Below, one piece after another: positions 24,659 through 34,097 of a stretch of 64,000 nt of DNA. The notes below the pieces were generated by a model that saw only the letters and a program-made list of their open reading frames with translations, did no database searches and was not told where the DNA came from. Made by a program: the position numbers and the translations under genes. The DNA lies in NCBI GenBank assembly GCA_050110875.1, contig CP188828.1, positions 2,933,975 through 2,997,974 on the forward strand. The letters run 5' to 3'. The DNA is from Methyloligella sp050110875 (GTDB lineage: Bacteria > Pseudomonadota > Alphaproteobacteria > Rhizobiales > Methyloligellaceae). The first letter of the stretch is position 1. Every line of letters begins with the position of its first letter.

Positions 24659-26068
24659 GTGGGAAAGGTCGTGACGTCTCGCGAATCGCATGCAGCGGCA
24701 AAGCCCGGCATCGGGAGCAAACCGGCTTTCCGGGGCCGGCTGTCGCAACTCGCCTTCGCGGCGATGGCTTTTCTGCTCTTGGCTTGGCCGGCCACCGGCA
24801 AAGCCGCCTGCTTCGACATCGAATCGGCCATCCGGCCTCAACCGAGCACCCTTGAGAGGTGGCGCGCTTCATGGGCGGATCGCGGTATCTCTGTCGGCGG
24901 CAGCTATACCGGCGAAGTCTTCGCCAATATCGCCGGCGGCCTCGACGAAACCGCCACCTATGACGGGCTGCTGGATCTGTTCGTCACCGCCGATCTCGAT
25001 CGGCTTGCCGGCTGGCGGGGCCTCTGCTTCCACGCCGAGGGCTTCCAGATCCACGGCGAGAGCATCACGGCAGAAGGGACTGGCAGCCTGGCTCCTGCGA
25101 GCAGCATCGAGGCCGATCCCGCAACCCGGCTGTCGGAAATCTGGTTGCAGCAGAACTTGCTGCAGGGGCACGCCTCCATCCGCTTCGGTCAATTGGCTGC
25201 CGATAAGGAGTTCATACTCAGCGGCGAGGCCGCCCATTTCCTGAATGCCACCTGGGGCTGGCCGACCATCGCAGCCTTCGATACCCCCCAGGGCGGGCCG
25301 GCCTACCCGATGGCCGCGCCTGGCGTCCGTCTGGCGCTGCACCCCAACGAGCGGCTCGATTTCAGGTTTGCGATCTTCAACGGCCGGGTCGCCGAGCCTT
25401 GCAGCGAGGAGGACCCACAGCTCTGCAACCTCCACGGGGTGGCGTTTCCGCTTGACGATCCGCCGCTCATGCTGGGGGAGATGGCTGCCCGCTATCACCT
25501 CGCAAACCGTCTGCCGGGGGAGCTCAAGCTTGGCGGCTGGTACCACTTCGACGAATTCGAAGAAATGCACTTCAACGCGGGCGGCAGATCCATCGTCGTC
25601 ACCAGATTTGCCGGTGCGTTGCTGGGCAACAATTACGGCCTCTACGCCATCGTGAACCAGAAAATCTGGCAGCCCCACGATGCGCAGAACGATGCCGGAA
25701 TTTCCCTGTTCGGCCGGGTGATGGGGGCCCCCGAAAGCAGCAACCTCGTCGATTTCTACGCCGATGTGGGCGTGATCGTGAAAGGAATGGTGGCAGCGCG
25801 CCCCGACGACGTGCTCGCGCTGGGCTTTGCCTATACCGACGTTTCCGACAGCGTCGGCGCGTTCGAGGTCGAGACCGGCGCCATGATAGCCCGCTCATAC
25901 GAATCCCTGGCGGAGATGACCTATACCCTGTCGCTCCGGGACACATGGAAGATCCAGACGGGTCTCGAATATATCTGGCATCCCGGCGGCGGCTACAGCT
26001 TGCCGCCCAGCGATCGTGCACTCGACAACGCCCTCGTCATCGGGACACGCTCCATCTGGACGTTCTAA
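24659..26068 (+). CDS. OprB-like carbohydrate-selective porin
   Basis: About 469 residues with a signal peptide ending near residue 49 (TGKAAC) after a hydrophobic stretch AFAAMAFLLLAWPA. The body has the OprB signature ERWRASWADRGISVGGSYTGEV and repeated aromatic strands ending in the C-terminal phenylalanine TRSIWTF, as in outer-membrane barrels. OprB proteins allow sugar diffusion; its substrate is unknown. GTG at 24659 is listed, with GTG at 24671 as an alternative start. No sugar genes are nearby. The cobalamin riboswitch follows at 26206 without a gene in between. Confidence 0.85.
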   Translation: MGKVVTSRESHAAAKPGIGSKPAFRGRLSQLAFAAMAFLLLAWPATGKAACFDIESAIRPQPSTLERWRASWADRGISVGGSYTGEVFANIAGGLDETATYDGLLDLFVTADLDRLAGWRGLCFHAEGFQIHGESITAEGTGSLAPASSIEADPATRLSEIWLQQNLLQGHASIRFGQLAADKEFILSGEAAHFLNATWGWPTIAAFDTPQGGPAYPMAAPGVRLALHPNERLDFRFAIFNGRVAEPCSEEDPQLCNLHGVAFPLDDPPLMLGEMAARYHLANRLPGELKLGGWYHFDEFEEMHFNAGGRSIVVTRFAGALLGNNYGLYAIVNQKIWQPHDAQNDAGISLFGRVMGAPESSNLVDFYADVGVIVKGMVAARPDDVLALGFAYTDVSDSVGAFEVETGAMIARSYESLAEMTYTLSLRDTWKIQTGLEYIWHPGGGYSLPPSDRALDNALVIGTRSIWTF

Positions 26069-26205
26069 TTCGAGAAGACGGAGCGCCCCGGAAAGCGCCG
26101 GAGCATTGGCTAACTCTCTGAAATTTTGGCGTTCTCCACATTATCATTGCCGCGCGACCAAATTCTTGACGCGGAACTGAACAGACCATTAACCTTTGCG
26201 CCGAC

Positions 26206-26368
26206 GGTTCCCGATCGGGATCAAAAGGGAACGCGGTGCGAGCTTCGCTCAATGCCGCGACTGCCCCCGCAACTGTGAGCGGCGAGCTTCCTGCCATGAG
26301 AGTCACTGGGCTTTTCGCCTGGGAAGACGGCAGGCGGCACCGACCCGCAAGTCAGGAGACCTGCCGTC
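26206..26368 (+). promoter_or_regulatory. Cobalamin riboswitch upstream of the B12 uptake genes
   Basis: The core motifs appear in order: GGTTCCC, AAAAGGGAACGCGGTG, GCCGCGACTGCCCCCGCAACTGTG, GTCACTGGGC, GGGAAGACGGC, then CGACCCGCAAGTCAGGAGACC. GGCAGG and CCTGCC close the last stem. It ends 132 bp before the TonB receptor start, so high adenosylcobalamin should reduce expression of receptor and ABC genes. Confidence 0.93.
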
Positions 26369-26500
26369 ATCCGCGGTCATGCGCGAACAAGTCGAGCGGG
26401 GTGTCTCGGCTGGTGCTGAACCGTTGCGCATATTTCAAGCGCCAAGGGGGAAGGGCTCGTTCGCGGTGACGTGACGTGAATCACCGCGAGGAGTACTCCC

Positions 26501-28807
26501 GTGTTTTCGAAAATATGGCTTTATCACTTCGCCCGGTCGGCGAAGACGATCTCCCTTTTCTCATTTTCCGCGTTTGCATTTTTCGCTTCGGCCACCGTCG
26601 CCTTCGGCCAGGAGGAAACGGACGAGGCGGGCGACACTTACGAGCTCGACCCCATCGTCGTTGAGGCGCCCAACCAGGCCCCGACCCCGCGTCCGAGCAG
26701 CAGCAGCAGCAGGAGCAGCCGGTCGTCCGCGCCGGCGCCGGTTCCGGCTGCCGGCCCCGTCGATACCGAAAGCGCCGCACAGGCGGCCGGCCCGTCCACC
26801 CCGGCGGCCGACTCGCTCAATCTGAACAGCGAGGCCGACAGCGGCAGCCGTCTCGGCCTCACCCCGTTCGAGACACCGGCCAGCATCGACATCATTCCCA
26901 ACGAGGAGATGGTCGAGCGCGGCCAGCAGACCGTTCACGAGGCCGTCACACAGGATGCGCCCGGCATCACCTGGCTCGGCGCGCCGGGCAATGGCGGCGG
27001 CTCCTACAGCGCCCGCGGCTTCGACGGCGTGAACTCGGTGATGAATCTCTATGACGGCACGCGCTTCTATGTCGGATCGGGCACCATCACCTTTCCATTC
27101 GACACCTGGAGCGCCGAGCGGATCGAGGTCTTGCACGGCCCGGCGTCGGTTCTCTACGGCGAAGGCGCGATCGGCGGCATCATCAATGTCGTGCCCAAGA
27201 AGCCGACCTTCGAACGCATCAACCGGGGACAGATATCGTTCGACGATCAGGGCCAGAAGCGGGCCGCTTGGGACAGCGGCGGAGCGATCGGCGACAAGGT
27301 CGCCTATCGCTTGAACATCGCCGGCCAGGACACCGATGGCTGGCTGGATCAGAACGGCGACTTCAAGGATCTGATGATCGCCGGCTCCATCCTCTACGAG
27401 GTGAATCCCGATCTGAAGATCACCCTGTCGAACGATTACGGGTATCAGGAGCCGCTTCGATATTTCGGCACGCCGCTGGTCGATGGCCGCGTCTTGAACG
27501 GCATCCGGTTCAAGAACTACAACGTCGACGACAGCGTGGTGGAGTTCCGGGACAACTGGACCCAGTTGAAGGCGGAATGGACCCCGACCGAAAACCTCAA
27601 GTTCCGCAATACGGCATACTACGTCACCTCTGACCGCCATTGGCGGAACGTGGAAAGCTATCTCTATCGGCCGATCGCCAACGACATCTTCCGCGATGTC
27701 TATATCGAGATCTTCCACGAGCAGGAGCAGATCGGGAACCGCTTCGACGCCAGCCTGAAGCACGATCTGTTCGGGATGAAGAACGAGGTGCTGGTCGGCT
27801 TCGACGTCAACCATATCGACTTCAAGCATACCAACAATTCGCCTTATGGCGGCAGCTCGACGGTCGGTCTCTATGACTTCAGTCCCGGCCGCTTCCTGCG
27901 GGTCGATCCCACCACCCCGGGCTTCAAGTCGAAGACCAGTCAAGCCTCCGTCTTCGCCGAGAACCATCTGCACCTGACGGACGACATCTCCGTGCTTGCC
28001 GGCTTCCGCTACGACGCGCCGGATGTCGAGCGCATCGATCTGCGCGATTCGGCCAACAATTTCGGCAAGAGCCTCGACTCGTTCAGCTGGCGCGTCGGCG
28101 CTGTGTGGAACCCGTTCCGGAACACGGCCCTCTATGCGCAATACGCGACCGGCGCCGATCCGGTGACCAGCCTGATCACCATGAACGTCTCCAGTGCGGA
28201 TTTCGAGCTCTCGACCGGTCGTCAGATCGAAGTGGGCATCAAACAGACCTTCTGGAACGATCGCGCCGAGCTGACCCTGGCAGGGTATCGAATCGAGAAG
28301 GACAATCTCCTCACCACGGACCCGTTCAACTCGGCGCTGACGGTGCAGGTCGGCGAGCAGTCCTCCGAAGGCGTCGAGGCGGCGCTCTCCGTGGCGGTCA
28401 CCGAGACCATACGGGCCGACGGCAACCTGGCGCTGTTGAACGCTCAATACGATGTGTTCAATCAGGACGTGGGCGGCACCGTCGTCTCCTATGCCGGCAA
28501 CACGCCCCGCAACGTGCCGGAGCAGGTCGCCAATCTCTGGGTGAGTTGGGCCTTCGCGCCGCGTTGGACGGCGCGCGGCGGCCTGCAATATGTCGGCAGC
28601 GTCTATAGCGACTACGCCAATCAGTATGAGCGGCCGAGCTTCACCGTCGTGAACGCCATGCTGGACTTCCAGGTCACCGAGAGCTCGGTGCTGAGTTTGC
28701 GCGGCTTCAACCTCTTCGACGAGGTTTACGCCCAGACCGGCAACAGCAACACCTGGCGGTTGGGGCAGCCGCAGACCTTCGAACTCACCTACAATATCGG
28801 CTTCTGA
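26501..28807 (+). CDS. TonB-dependent outer-membrane receptor, probable corrinoid uptake
   Basis: A 768-residue outer-membrane receptor. The signal peptide ends near residue 36 (AFGQ). A TonB-box-like segment DTYELDPIVVEA (about 46-56) is followed by an unusual Ser/Pro-rich linker (about 60-100). The plug domain (about 120-230) has GGGSYSARGFDGVNS and RIEVLHGPASVLYGEGAIGG. The C-terminal barrel ends in FELTYNIGF. The overall family is closest to siderophore-type receptors, but the cobalamin riboswitch upstream and the adjacent ABC genes indicate B12 or corrinoid uptake. The start is GTG 26501 with GAGGAG at 26488-26493. Confidence 0.9.
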   Translation: MFSKIWLYHFARSAKTISLFSFSAFAFFASATVAFGQEETDEAGDTYELDPIVVEAPNQAPTPRPSSSSSRSSRSSAPAPVPAAGPVDTESAAQAAGPSTPAADSLNLNSEADSGSRLGLTPFETPASIDIIPNEEMVERGQQTVHEAVTQDAPGITWLGAPGNGGGSYSARGFDGVNSVMNLYDGTRFYVGSGTITFPFDTWSAERIEVLHGPASVLYGEGAIGGIINVVPKKPTFERINRGQISFDDQGQKRAAWDSGGAIGDKVAYRLNIAGQDTDGWLDQNGDFKDLMIAGSILYEVNPDLKITLSNDYGYQEPLRYFGTPLVDGRVLNGIRFKNYNVDDSVVEFRDNWTQLKAEWTPTENLKFRNTAYYVTSDRHWRNVESYLYRPIANDIFRDVYIEIFHEQEQIGNRFDASLKHDLFGMKNEVLVGFDVNHIDFKHTNNSPYGGSSTVGLYDFSPGRFLRVDPTTPGFKSKTSQASVFAENHLHLTDDISVLAGFRYDAPDVERIDLRDSANNFGKSLDSFSWRVGAVWNPFRNTALYAQYATGADPVTSLITMNVSSADFELSTGRQIEVGIKQTFWNDRAELTLAGYRIEKDNLLTTDPFNSALTVQVGEQSSEGVEAALSVAVTETIRADGNLALLNAQYDVFNQDVGGTVVSYAGNTPRNVPEQVANLWVSWAFAPRWTARGGLQYVGSVYSDYANQYERPSFTVVNAMLDFQVTESSVLSLRGFNLFDEVYAQTGNSNTWRLGQPQTFELTYNIGF

Positions 28808-28821
28808 GAGAGAGTCCGAAG

Positions 28822-29628
28822 GTGACCCGGAAAGCTGCCGCGATGGCCGTTCGATTGGCCGACCTCTGGTGCCGGAGAGGTGGCAATGACGTGTTGAAGG
28901 GCATCGACCTGGATGTCGAGGAGGGCACCGTCCTCGGCATCCTTGGCCCGAACGGATGCGGCAAGAGCACGTTGCTGCGCTGCATCGCCGGGCTGCAGCG
29001 GCCGAGCGCCGGCGAGGTCTTTCTGGAGGGGAGGGCGGTTCACCGTCTTGCTCCTTCGGCCATCGCCAAGCGTCTCGCCCTTCAGGGCCAGGATACCGAA
29101 TCCGCCCTCGGCTTCTCCGTGCGCGACGTGATCGGTCTGGGACGGCTGGCCCACCGCCGAGGCTTCTTCACCGGCGAGAATAGCCGCGATATGGACGTCG
29201 TCGAGCAGGCCCTCGGCGCCCTCGAGTTGCAGGCTTTCGCAGAGCGGCCCGTCGAGACCCTCTCGGGTGGCGAACGCCAAAGGGTGACGATCGCCCGCGC
29301 CCTTGCCCAACAGCCCGCCGTCATGCTGCTCGACGAGCCGACCAATCATCTCGACATCCAGCATCGCTTTTCCGTGCTGGGCCTGATCCGGCGCTTGGGA
29401 ATCACCGTCGTTGCCGTTCTGCACGATATCGAGCTCGCCGCGCGCAGCTGCGATCGCATCTTGCTCATGAAGGGTGGTCGGATCGTTGCGGATGGAACCC
29501 CGGCCGAGGCCCTGACGCGCGCCCATCTGCGCACCGTCTTCGCCGTCGATGCCGAGATCGAGATGGACCCGAAGACGGGCCGGCTCCGTATCGACCTTTC
29601 GCCCCTGGAAGAGGAGAACGCCTTATGA
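28822..29628 (+). CDS. ABC transporter ATP-binding protein (cobalamin/metal-chelate type)
   Basis: A 268-residue ATPase of the FecE/BtuD group. Walker A GPNGCGKST lies at about 42-50, the signature LSGGERQRV at about 149-157, Walker B MLLDEPTNHLD at about 170-180, and a histidine switch in VLHDIELAARS. It powers uptake across the inner membrane with the permease at 30590. GTG at 28822 starts 14 bp after the receptor stop. The stop codon overlaps the next start by four bases, so the genes form one operon. Confidence 0.93.
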   Translation: MTRKAAAMAVRLADLWCRRGGNDVLKGIDLDVEEGTVLGILGPNGCGKSTLLRCIAGLQRPSAGEVFLEGRAVHRLAPSAIAKRLALQGQDTESALGFSVRDVIGLGRLAHRRGFFTGENSRDMDVVEQALGALELQAFAERPVETLSGGERQRVTIARALAQQPAVMLLDEPTNHLDIQHRFSVLGLIRRLGITVVAVLHDIELAARSCDRILLMKGGRIVADGTPAEALTRAHLRTVFAVDAEIEMDPKTGRLRIDLSPLEEENAL

Positions 29629-30593
29629 GGCGCCGTTTTTCGCTTCTTGTCCTCGCGACGCTTGCAACGGTTTTCGGCTCGGCCGAAGCGCGCGCCTTCC
29701 CGGTCGAGGTGCAGAATTGCTTCGAGACCGTCCGCTTCGACGCGCCGCCTGAGCGTGCCCTCGTGAACGACACCAACATGGTCCAGACCGTGCTCGATCT
29801 CGGCCTGGCGGACCGGTTCGTCGGTGTCTCGGGCATCGCCGGCGTCGAGGACAAGCTGATCGGCGATCCCGACACGATCGCTGGGCTCAATCAATTCATC
29901 ACCCGCTACCCGTCTTTGGAATCCGTGCTCGGCTTGAACCCCGACTTCATGTTCGCCGGCTGGAGCTACGGCTTCTCCGAGGCCACCGGTCTCAATCCGC
30001 ACTCTCTCGTGGCTCTGGGCGTGAAGACCTACACCTTGAGGGAGAGCTGCGTCCGCATCGGCGAGGTCGAGCCGATCAGCATGGAGACCCTCTATGCGGA
30101 TCTCCGGGCCCTGGGAAAGATCTTCGATATCGAGGCGCGTGCTGCGAAGGTCGAGACGGATCTGCGTGCCCGGGTCGCCGATGTCGAGAAGCGTCTGAAA
30201 GGCATCGAGGAGCGTCCCCGGGTCATGTATTGCGACCATTGCCATGTCGGCACCCCGCCGGTTTCCGCCGGGGCGCAAGCCATGACGTCCCTCATCACCC
30301 GGCTCGGCGGCGGCACCAATATCTTCGATGATGTGGACGACAGCTATATCCGCGCGAGCTGGGAGGAGATGGCCCGGCGCAATCCCCAATGGATCATCGT
30401 CAACGACCATCGCGTGCCCATCGAATCGACCATCGACTATCTGATCTCCCGGCCCGAACTGAGCCATGTGGAGGCGATCCGCAAGCGGCAATTCATCCCC
30501 CTGACCTATGCCGAGCAGACGCCGTCCACCCGCAGTGTCGATGGGCTGGAGAAGATCGCCCGCGCCCTCCATCCGGAGCGCTTCGCGAAATGA
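29625..30593 (+). CDS. Periplasmic binding protein of the corrinoid ABC transporter
   Basis: A 322-residue protein with a signal peptide (about 1-24, cut near ARAFPV) and the Fe/B12 periplasmic-binding fold (TroA-like): VRFDAPPERALVNDTNMVQTVLDLG at the N-lobe and WIIVNDHRVP at the C-lobe. In operon context it likely delivers corrinoids to the permease. ATGA overlaps with both upstream and downstream genes (29625-29628 and 30590-30593) indicate tight translational coupling. Two cysteines in YCDHCH are unusual and may bind a metal. Confidence 0.9.
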   Translation: MRRRFSLLVLATLATVFGSAEARAFPVEVQNCFETVRFDAPPERALVNDTNMVQTVLDLGLADRFVGVSGIAGVEDKLIGDPDTIAGLNQFITRYPSLESVLGLNPDFMFAGWSYGFSEATGLNPHSLVALGVKTYTLRESCVRIGEVEPISMETLYADLRALGKIFDIEARAAKVETDLRARVADVEKRLKGIEERPRVMYCDHCHVGTPPVSAGAQAMTSLITRLGGGTNIFDDVDDSYIRASWEEMARRNPQWIIVNDHRVPIESTIDYLISRPELSHVEAIRKRQFIPLTYAEQTPSTRSVDGLEKIARALHPERFAK

Positions 30594-31654
30594 GTCAGGC
30601 AGTCGAGACGGAGGACAGTATAGCGCGCCCCGCACAGCCGAAAGGCGTCCTCTTCTGGGGCCTCGCCCTGACCGCGCTCCTGCTCCTGTCCTGCATCGTC
30701 GCGGTGGGCATCGGTCCGGTCTCCATCGCCGTCGGCAAGGTTGTCGATATCGTCGCCGGGCAGCTTGGTTGGCCGGTCGCCTCTGCCGGCTGGAGCTTGG
30801 CCGAGCAGAACATCGTCTGGGAACTGCGCTTGCCGCGCGTGCTGCTCGGCGCCATCGCGGGCGCAGGGCTCGCCGTGGTCGGGGCCGTGCTGCAGGTGCT
30901 CACCCGCAACCCGCTTGCCGATCCATATCTCTTCGGCGTCTCCGCCGGGGCGGCCCTCGGCGCCGTCATCGTGATTCTCCATGTCGGACCCTTCGCCGGC
31001 ATGTTCGGTCTTCCGGCCGCGGCCTTCGTCGGCGCCATGGCCGCCATGCTGCTCGTCTTTGCTGCCGCCCATGGCGGCGGGCAGACGCCCTCCAGCGGCC
31101 GCCTCGTCCTCACCGGCGTGGCCGTCGCCTTCATCCTGCAAGCCGTCACCAACACCCTCATCGTCGGCGATGCCCACCGCGCCGGCGAGACGGTGCTGTT
31201 CTGGATGATGGGCGGTCTGGCGACGGCCCGCTGGGACAGTTTGCTGGCGCCGGCCCTCGCCACCGTCCTCGGCACCCTATGGCTCTCCTTACGTGCCTCG
31301 ACCGTCAACGCGCTCGCCTTCGGCGACGAGACCGCCCAGGCTCTCGGCATCCATGTCGGCCGGCTGCGCATCGAGGTGCTTGCCGTGGCCTCTCTTATCA
31401 CTGGCACCATCGTCGCCTCTTGCGGCGGCATCGGCTTCGTCGGCCTGATGCTGCCCCACATCACCCGCTTCTTCGTCGGCGGTAATCTCAAGCGCCTCCT
31501 GCCGATCGCCGCGCTGCTCGGCGCCATCTTCCTGGTCTGGGTCGACGCCCTGTCGCGCACCGTTTTCGCGCCGCGGGAGATCCCTCTCGGCGTCGTCACA
31601 TCTCTGATCGGCGGTGTCTTCTTCCTCTGGCTCATGCGCAAGAAGAGGATCTGA
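30590..31654 (+). CDS. FecCD-family permease of the corrinoid ABC transporter
   Basis: A 354-residue inner-membrane permease with about ten helices. Family motifs include LRLPRVLLGAIAGAGLAVVGAVLQ and GGIGFVGLMLPHITRFFVG, both typical of FecCD/BtuC. It belongs to the riboswitch-regulated uptake operon and starts with an ATGA overlap with the binding-protein gene. Only one permease gene is present, so it should act as a homodimer. Confidence 0.93.
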   Translation: MSQAVETEDSIARPAQPKGVLFWGLALTALLLLSCIVAVGIGPVSIAVGKVVDIVAGQLGWPVASAGWSLAEQNIVWELRLPRVLLGAIAGAGLAVVGAVLQVLTRNPLADPYLFGVSAGAALGAVIVILHVGPFAGMFGLPAAAFVGAMAAMLLVFAAAHGGGQTPSSGRLVLTGVAVAFILQAVTNTLIVGDAHRAGETVLFWMMGGLATARWDSLLAPALATVLGTLWLSLRASTVNALAFGDETAQALGIHVGRLRIEVLAVASLITGTIVASCGGIGFVGLMLPHITRFFVGGNLKRLLPIAALLGAIFLVWVDALSRTVFAPREIPLGVVTSLIGGVFFLWLMRKKRI

Positions 31655-31666
31655 ACGGGAGTCCTT

Positions 31667-32425
31667 ATGAGACTGAAATCAAACGGCGAAACGGCCGAAG
31701 TCCTCATTCTCTACGGGCGCGCCGCCTTCGACCGGACCCAAAGCCTGAAGCAGCTCCGCGAAGCTCTCAAGGAGCAGCTTCCTGCGGCATGGGAGGAGAG
31801 TCGTATCGAGATCGCCTTCGGCGATCTGACCGGCCCGTCGCTGCCTCAAGTGCTGGACGGGTTGATGGCGGAGGGGGTCAGAAACGCCGCTATCGTGACC
31901 TGCATGGTTCCGGCCGACCCCGCGCTCTCCACCTGGCTCGCCGGTGCGCTCAGCCAATGGCGGCAGGACCGGCGAAGCGAGATGCAGGTCCGCTTGCTGC
32001 CGCCCGTGGAGCAGGCGCTCGATTTTCCGCGCGCGATCGTTCAGTTGCTTGCGCAGCCCGACAGCAAGGACGTCGCGCTCACCGAGCCGAGCCTCGGCAA
32101 GCCCGGCTGGTCCAAGGTGCCGGAGCATAATCGCCAGATTTATTTCTGCATGGGCGCCCGCTGCGCCCATCGGCTCGCAGAACCGCTCTGGCAGCATCTG
32201 CGGGCGCGGATGAAGGAGCATCGGTCTCTCGGAGCCGGAGCGGAACGCGTTATGTGCGTCCGTTGCAGCTGTCTCTTTCCCTGCAATCTCGGGCCCCTGA
32301 TGACCGTCTATCCCGGCGGCATCTGGTATGGCGGCCTCACCATGGAGCGCATCGACCGTATCGTGGCGGAGCATCTCGTGAAGGGTGTGCCCGTGCAGGA
32401 TTTCATCGTCCACGTCACGCGGTGA
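31667..32425 (+). CDS. Degenerate CbiX-like domain fused to a thioredoxin-like [2Fe-2S] ferredoxin
   Basis: A 252-residue protein, the last gene of the B12 uptake operon (13 bp after the permease). The N-terminal half (about 10-125) has the fold and start pattern of sirohydrochlorin chelatase CbiX, but the usual GHG motif is YGR here and the second metal histidine is also absent, so it is probably not a chelatase. The C-terminal half has the pattern of [2Fe-2S] thioredoxin-like ferredoxins: Cys161, Cys166, Cys197, Cys200, Cys202 and Cys206, then GPLMTVYPGGIWY. A role in reducing or processing imported corrinoids is plausible but not shown. Confidence 0.8.
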   Translation: MRLKSNGETAEVLILYGRAAFDRTQSLKQLREALKEQLPAAWEESRIEIAFGDLTGPSLPQVLDGLMAEGVRNAAIVTCMVPADPALSTWLAGALSQWRQDRRSEMQVRLLPPVEQALDFPRAIVQLLAQPDSKDVALTEPSLGKPGWSKVPEHNRQIYFCMGARCAHRLAEPLWQHLRARMKEHRSLGAGAERVMCVRCSCLFPCNLGPLMTVYPGGIWYGGLTMERIDRIVAEHLVKGVPVQDFIVHVTR

Positions 32426-32677
32426 GATGCTCCCCGTCGCCCCATGCAACCGCTCCATATTTGAGCCACGATTTTGCGGCCTTCGCGCCGCACTGTGTCG
32501 GCAACAAGGTCTTTTCGTGTCATGGCGCGATCGTCCTTGCCGTTTCGGCCCCGCTGCGCTTCCATTCGAATTGAGGAAAATTTAACCCTCTTCAAGCGCC
32601 GGGCGCCGGGAATGCCGGAATTGCCCGCGAACGATAATTCGCAGGGGTAGAGAACTGGGGGACTTTGGAGGGACGCG

Positions 32678-32824
32678 ATGCGTCTTGCCCTCAAGCTCGT
32701 CTCATATCCGGGTGGCAGCGGTCCGCCGGATCCTGGTGCGACCGGCCGCGACAGCCGGCGCCCGCCACATTCTTCTTTTCTATCGACCTGTCGCGCCGAT
32801 GGTTTCGGCGGCGCGGGGCCGTAG
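32678..32824 (+). CDS. Possible small ORF in the gap before the SH3-domain gene
   Basis: The 488-bp stretch 32426-32913 has no clear gene. Within it an ATG at 32678 follows an excellent ribosome site GGAGGG (32667-32672) and opens a 48-codon frame starting MRLALKLVSYPGG. The composition is not typical of a folded protein and the frame ends before the next gene, so it may be a leader peptide, a degraded copy or chance. No other structure was recognised in this stretch. Confidence 0.25.
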   Translation: MRLALKLVSYPGGSGPPDPGATGRDSRRPPHSSFLSTCRADGFGGAGP

Positions 32825-32913
32825 CGGCATTCTTCACGAGCGGCGAAAGGGGGCGGTCGAGCAGGAGCCATAAGCGTGAGCGCGCCGCGGAACAGTATGA
32901 GGGAGGGACCTCG

Positions 32914-34080
32914 ATGAGTAACAGGCAACACGATAGGCTGAGAATGTCGCCGGCGATGGGCACGGCGGGATGGCCACAGCAAAGGGCGCCCCAGCCGCTC
33001 CATCCGCGCGAAGAGCTCACCCATGATGCTTTGGCCCGGCATATCGCGCCGGAGCCGCCCCGTCACCCCGTCGAGAGGCCTCGCCCGCCCGTTCCCCCGG
33101 GACAGCCGAAACGGACCCAGACGCAACCGTCGCCTCTCGACCCGAGAGGATGGTCCCAAAAGCAGCTGATGTTCGCCGGCGCGGGCGGCATAGTGCTGTT
33201 GAGCCTGCTCGTCTTCACCCTCGTCATGCTGCTGTCGCCTGGCACGCCGCCGGTCGACAAATCCATCGAGGCGCGTCTGGAAGAAGACGCCGAGGCGGGG
33301 CTGCAATCCGTCTCCGTCTCGCCGGCCGAGGCCGCCACCGCACCCGACCAGGATGCGCCGCCGGTGAAGCCGGTGCTGACCACGTCTTCCATGATCGAGA
33401 CGGTGCCGGCGGCGGCCGTTCCCTTTCCCATCGCCATCGACGGCACCGACGGGGTGCCGGCCCGGAGCGCCGTGGCGGTCGCGGGCCTTCCTAGCGGGGC
33501 GCGGTTCTCCGTGGGCCGCCCTTTTGGCGCGGACGGATGGAACTTGAGAACCGACGAGATCGGCGATGTCGCGCTTACCGTGCCGCCCAGTGCCGCCGGC
33601 ACCCACGATATCGATATTTCGGTGGTCACGGCGCAAGGCGATGTGATCGCCGCTGCCAAGACCAAGCTCGTCGTCCAGGGATCCACCCCGGCCGATCCGA
33701 CCCCCGGGACGGTCGCGCAACAGGGTGAACAACAGAGCGAGCCGGCCCTTCAGCCCGCCGCCGCGACGGCGCCGGCCTCTGAGACCGCGGCCGCGGCCGA
33801 GACCGAGCAGGGCGATGGGGCGAATGCACCGGCGCAACGGCCGTCTGCTTTGGCGCCGCCTTCCGGCGATGCCCCGTCTGCCGATGCGAAATGGATGACC
33901 GCCACCACGGCGGTGAACATGCGGGACAAGCCCTCCTCGTCCGGCAAGGCCATCGGTGTGGTGCAAAAGGGGAATCGCGTCCAAGTCTCGGAAGAGCAAT
34001 ATGGCTGGCTGAAAGCCACCGATACGGAAAAGGGACAGACGGGCTGGATCTACGAGCGCTTCCTGAAGGCGGCGGAATAG
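32914..34080 (+). CDS. Membrane-anchored protein with C-terminal bacterial SH3 domain
   Basis: A 388-residue protein. A proline-rich cytoplasmic N-terminus (about 1-84) precedes one membrane helix (about 87-108). A mostly disordered periplasmic region rich in Ala, Pro and Glu follows. The C-terminus (about 327-385) is a bacterial SH3 domain beginning TTAVNMRDKPSSSGK and ending TGWIYERFLK. Such proteins often sit at the cell envelope and bind peptidoglycan or partner proteins. The ATG at 32914 follows GGGAGGGACC. It is not obviously linked to cobalamin synthesis although the cob cluster begins next door on the opposite strand. Confidence 0.8.
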   Translation: MSNRQHDRLRMSPAMGTAGWPQQRAPQPLHPREELTHDALARHIAPEPPRHPVERPRPPVPPGQPKRTQTQPSPLDPRGWSQKQLMFAGAGGIVLLSLLVFTLVMLLSPGTPPVDKSIEARLEEDAEAGLQSVSVSPAEAATAPDQDAPPVKPVLTTSSMIETVPAAAVPFPIAIDGTDGVPARSAVAVAGLPSGARFSVGRPFGADGWNLRTDEIGDVALTVPPSAAGTHDIDISVVTAQGDVIAAAKTKLVVQGSTPADPTPGTVAQQGEQQSEPALQPAAATAPASETAAAAETEQGDGANAPAQRPSALAPPSGDAPSADAKWMTATTAVNMRDKPSSSGKAIGVVQKGNRVQVSEEQYGWLKATDTEKGQTGWIYERFLKAAE

Positions 34081-34097
34081 GAGGCGCGTCTCCTGAC

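Noticed and set aside
26561..28588. A 675-residue open frame opposite the TonB receptor gene
   Set aside because: No recognisable domain; the plus-strand receptor has signal peptide, plug and barrel motifs.
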